64,000 nucleotides of DNA from Dallia pectoralis (lineage: Eukaryota > Chordata > Actinopteri > Esociformes > Umbridae): positions 4,354,888-4,418,887 of the forward strand of contig CM055748.1 in assembly GCA_029465975.1 (NCBI GenBank), given 5' to 3'. The notes beneath the pieces are model-generated. The model worked only from the letters and a program-made list of their open reading frames with translations. It did no database searches and was not told the DNA's origin. Positions 61,496 through 64,000 of the stretch are shown piece after piece. Position 1 is the first letter of the stretch; every line of letters starts with the position of its first letter. A program made the translations under genes and the position numbers.

Positions 61496-62445
61496 CCACA
61501 AATCCTACCTGACGGTGCAAAGCAGGAATTGTATCCAAAATCTCTCTCTGAATAGAGCTAATCTGGGACCTGGATCCTAATGCTAGCACGTTAGCAGTTT
61601 GTACATCTGCTGTGAAGGAGACAAAATTCTTTCTTCTTTATTCTGTTTGTTTGGTCATCTCTGTCACGTCTCCGGTCCAAAACCCCAGGGGGCCACCCAG
61701 ATGTAAAATGTAGGTGCACTTTGGTTGAGGGTGTCTTCTTTACATACATTGTACTACTCTATATACAATATTGTCACATATAATTAGCATATATGGTCAC
61801 ATTACGAGGTTCCTAGTCTGTCTAGGTTCTGAATGATACCTTCAGAGGCAGCGTGGTCTTGTTTGATGGAAGGAACATCTTCCTTTGTCAATGGATCGGT
61901 TTGTCTAGGGAAGGGGTGAGCGAGGCAGTGACCCAAAGAGGGCTCTCTCTCTCCCCTGGCAAGCACTTCTACAAACACATCTCATCCTTTCGTCCCTGTC
62001 CTCCTGCTCCGACGACACCCACACACCCACACACACACACACACACACACAGACACACAGACACACAGACACACAGACACACAGACACACAGACACACAG
62101 ACACACAGACACACAGACACACAGTCACACGAGGGTGGGCAGGGGAATGCGGAGAACAGGGTTTTCCGCTGAATAGGTTAAGGGCATCGAAAAGGTAAAC
62201 ACGGTCAAAGAAAGGCGAGAACAATCGACGGACGAGGAAGAGAGGACGAGCGGGAGACGAGGAAGAGGAGGGAGTAGAGGATGAAAGAGGCGAGGGCATA
62301 AAGGAACAAGGATTCAATTACACGGGAGGCTGGTGGGACTTATAAGAGCAGATAAACAGTTCATGTTTTGTAATAATCAAGTGCTGACAAACTAACTTCA
62401 CACGGGCTGAGATGCAACATCAGGTGACCGCCAACGTAGGACTAC

Positions 62446-62757
62446 AATGTGTGTGTGTGTTTACGTTCACAACAAATGCAATGTGTGTGTTTACATTCAC
62501 AACAGATTCAACGTGTGTGTGTGTGTTTACGTTCACAACAAATGCAATGTGTGTGTTTACATTCACAACAGATTCAACGTGTGTGTGTGTGTGTGTGTTT
62601 ACGTTCACAACAAATGCAATGTCTGTGTTTAAATTCACAACAGATTCACCGTATGTGTGTGTGTGTGTCTACGTTCACAACAAATGCAATGTGTGTGTGT
62701 GTGTGTTTACGTTCACAACAAATGCAATGTGTGTGTTTAAATTCACAACAGATTCAA
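62446..62757. repeat. Composite (GT)n minisatellite, about 7-8 units
   Basis: Alternating units TTTACGTTCACAACAAATGC plus AATG(TG)n and TTTACATTCACAACAGATTC plus AACG(TG)n, period about 30-40 bases. Confidence 0.93.
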
Positions 62758-64000
62758 CTGCTTCTCTCTGTCTGCCGCCTGCTTTGACTTTACCAAACAG
62801 CCCGGAGGCAGCAGGAAAGAAACGCTTCCGTCCCACCTGGCTAGACAGTCACCCCCGCGCCACAAAAAAACACACCTGGGGTCACCTGGTGAGTCAGTCG
62901 GCTAGTTGGTCAGTCCAGCTGTCGGAAAACTCATCCTACACTCACTCACACTCACACACAGCGTGGTTTGGATGTGTCCGGTTCAACCCCTGCACCCCCC
63001 ACCTTGAAACCCTCTGGGACATACGTTGGGGTAGGTTAGAGGGTCAGGTCAGAAATATTCCCACCTGTCTGTTCCGTATTCACCGGGTCAATGAGCCTTA
63101 GCCAAGGTGTTAAGGAGGACGCCAGCTTGGGTTTAGGATTTAGCGGGCAAGCCCCCTTCAGACAGAGCTGGTTGACCCAGGTGCCCGCCCACCCGGGAGA
63201 CTTAAGTGTCAGCGCCCTGTAATCCAGTCCCACCCAGTACTTCCATGAAAACCCTCATCCCACTCCAGGACTCCCTCTCTCTCCCTCTCTCCCTCTCTTT
63301 CTCCCCGTCTCTCTCTCCCTCTCCGTCCAGCGTGCTCTTCAGGAACAGGGGTGAGCTTCTATTAAATTTGTTCCCGACGAGGCGCTCGGTCGGAACAGTC
63401 AACAGGCGTTCCACTCGGACGGGCGCTTATTGTGCACGTGAATGAAGGGAGGACACAGAGGGGTTATGGGACGGAGGGGTTATGGGACGGAGAGATGGGG
63501 GGGTTGAGTGTTAAAGAGAGCAAATGGGGAGGGGACACTGCATTCAGTCACATCAAAGCTACTCAAACACACACACCCTCAACCCTTAACACACACTCAC
63601 ACCCTCAATCCTAACCCTTAACACACACAACCTCAACCCCAACCCTTAAGACACACACACCCTCAACCCTTAACACACACAGCCTCAACACACACACTAT
63701 CAACTCCAACTTCAGACCCATTGGAATTATGAGATAGTGAATTATGAGTGAAATAACATGTAGACAATTGTTGGAACGAATAATTGGTGTCACGCACAAA
63801 GCAGATGTCCTAAATGACTTGCAAAAAAACCACTGCTGGTTAACATGAAATCTGTTCGACAGCAACCTTCTACACAACAATTGGTGCATTGCTCTAACAT
63901 GTAAACGGACCATTGTGATAAGAAGCAGTATTGTATCAAAGGACACATCACCCAAACTTCGACTCTCCCAAGGCCGTTAGGAGCAGCTACAATAAGAAGT

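Larger units (their letters stand above)
60547..64000. other. Upstream clpb intron, no exon recognised
   Basis: 3.4 kb beyond the last recognisable clpb exon. It holds short tandem repeats (61117-61198, 13 bp GATGCTGAACACA; 61350-61495, 15 bp CCACGGCGAGCCAAT; 62028-62127, CACAGACA; 62446-62757; 63565-63710, ACACACCCTCAACCCTTA). No ankyrin-like peptide was found in any frame. Confidence 0.6.

Overview
The window is vertebrate nuclear DNA, almost certainly from a teleost fish. Genes are split by short GT-AG introns, CA/GT microsatellites and minisatellites are very dense, a Tc1/mariner element of fish type is present, and the gene order numa1 - folr - inppl1 - phox2a - clpb matches the human 11q13.4 neighbourhood as I remember it (NUMA1, FOLR genes, INPPL1, PHOX2A, CLPB). 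No prokaryotic or viral gene was seen. The species cannot be fixed from sequence alone.

Layout. 1-6000 (minus): the N-terminal part and the start of the giant coiled-coil exon of numa1, running off the left edge. This exon holds a 1.5 kb direct duplication that differs only by small indels and breaks the frame, most likely an assembly error. 6001-6500: a 500-N gap that hides the 5' ends of both numa1 and the divergent folr. 6627-8781 (plus): the last two coding exons of a folate receptor, with a 1651 bp Tc1 element in the intron between them. 10289-29636 (plus): a nearly complete inppl1 (SHIP2) gene in 27 recognisable coding exons, from SH2 domain to SAM domain. 32844-35185 (minus): complete three-exon phox2a, convergent with inppl1. 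35.2-43.7 kb: a gene-free stretch upstream of phox2a rich in ATTA-type homeodomain motifs. 43727-60546 (minus): thirteen exons of clpb, from the end of the ankyrin repeats through the AAA+ domain to the stop; its first exons lie beyond the right edge. clpb introns carry most of the minisatellites (19, 27/54, 35 and 32 bp units) and long polypyrimidine tracts.

The genes are not an operon. They are independent housekeeping, signalling and developmental genes: spindle organisation (NuMA), folate uptake (folate receptor), PI(3,4,5)P3 5-phosphatase signalling (SHIP2), noradrenergic and visceral motor neuron specification (Phox2a) and mitochondrial disaggregase (CLPB). The plausible functional link is regulatory: ATTA-rich non-coding blocks in the phox2a-clpb interval and in clpb introns could be phox2a enhancers.

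Most long open frames outside these genes are minisatellite or microsatellite readings and are rejected as proteins. I did not find a previously undescribed system. The points most worth a second look are the numa1 duplication, the recently active-looking Tc1 with one nonsense codon, a duplicated 3' splice site and a possible SAM-less isoform in inppl1, an inppl1 exon junction that does not keep phase, and the candidate enhancers.
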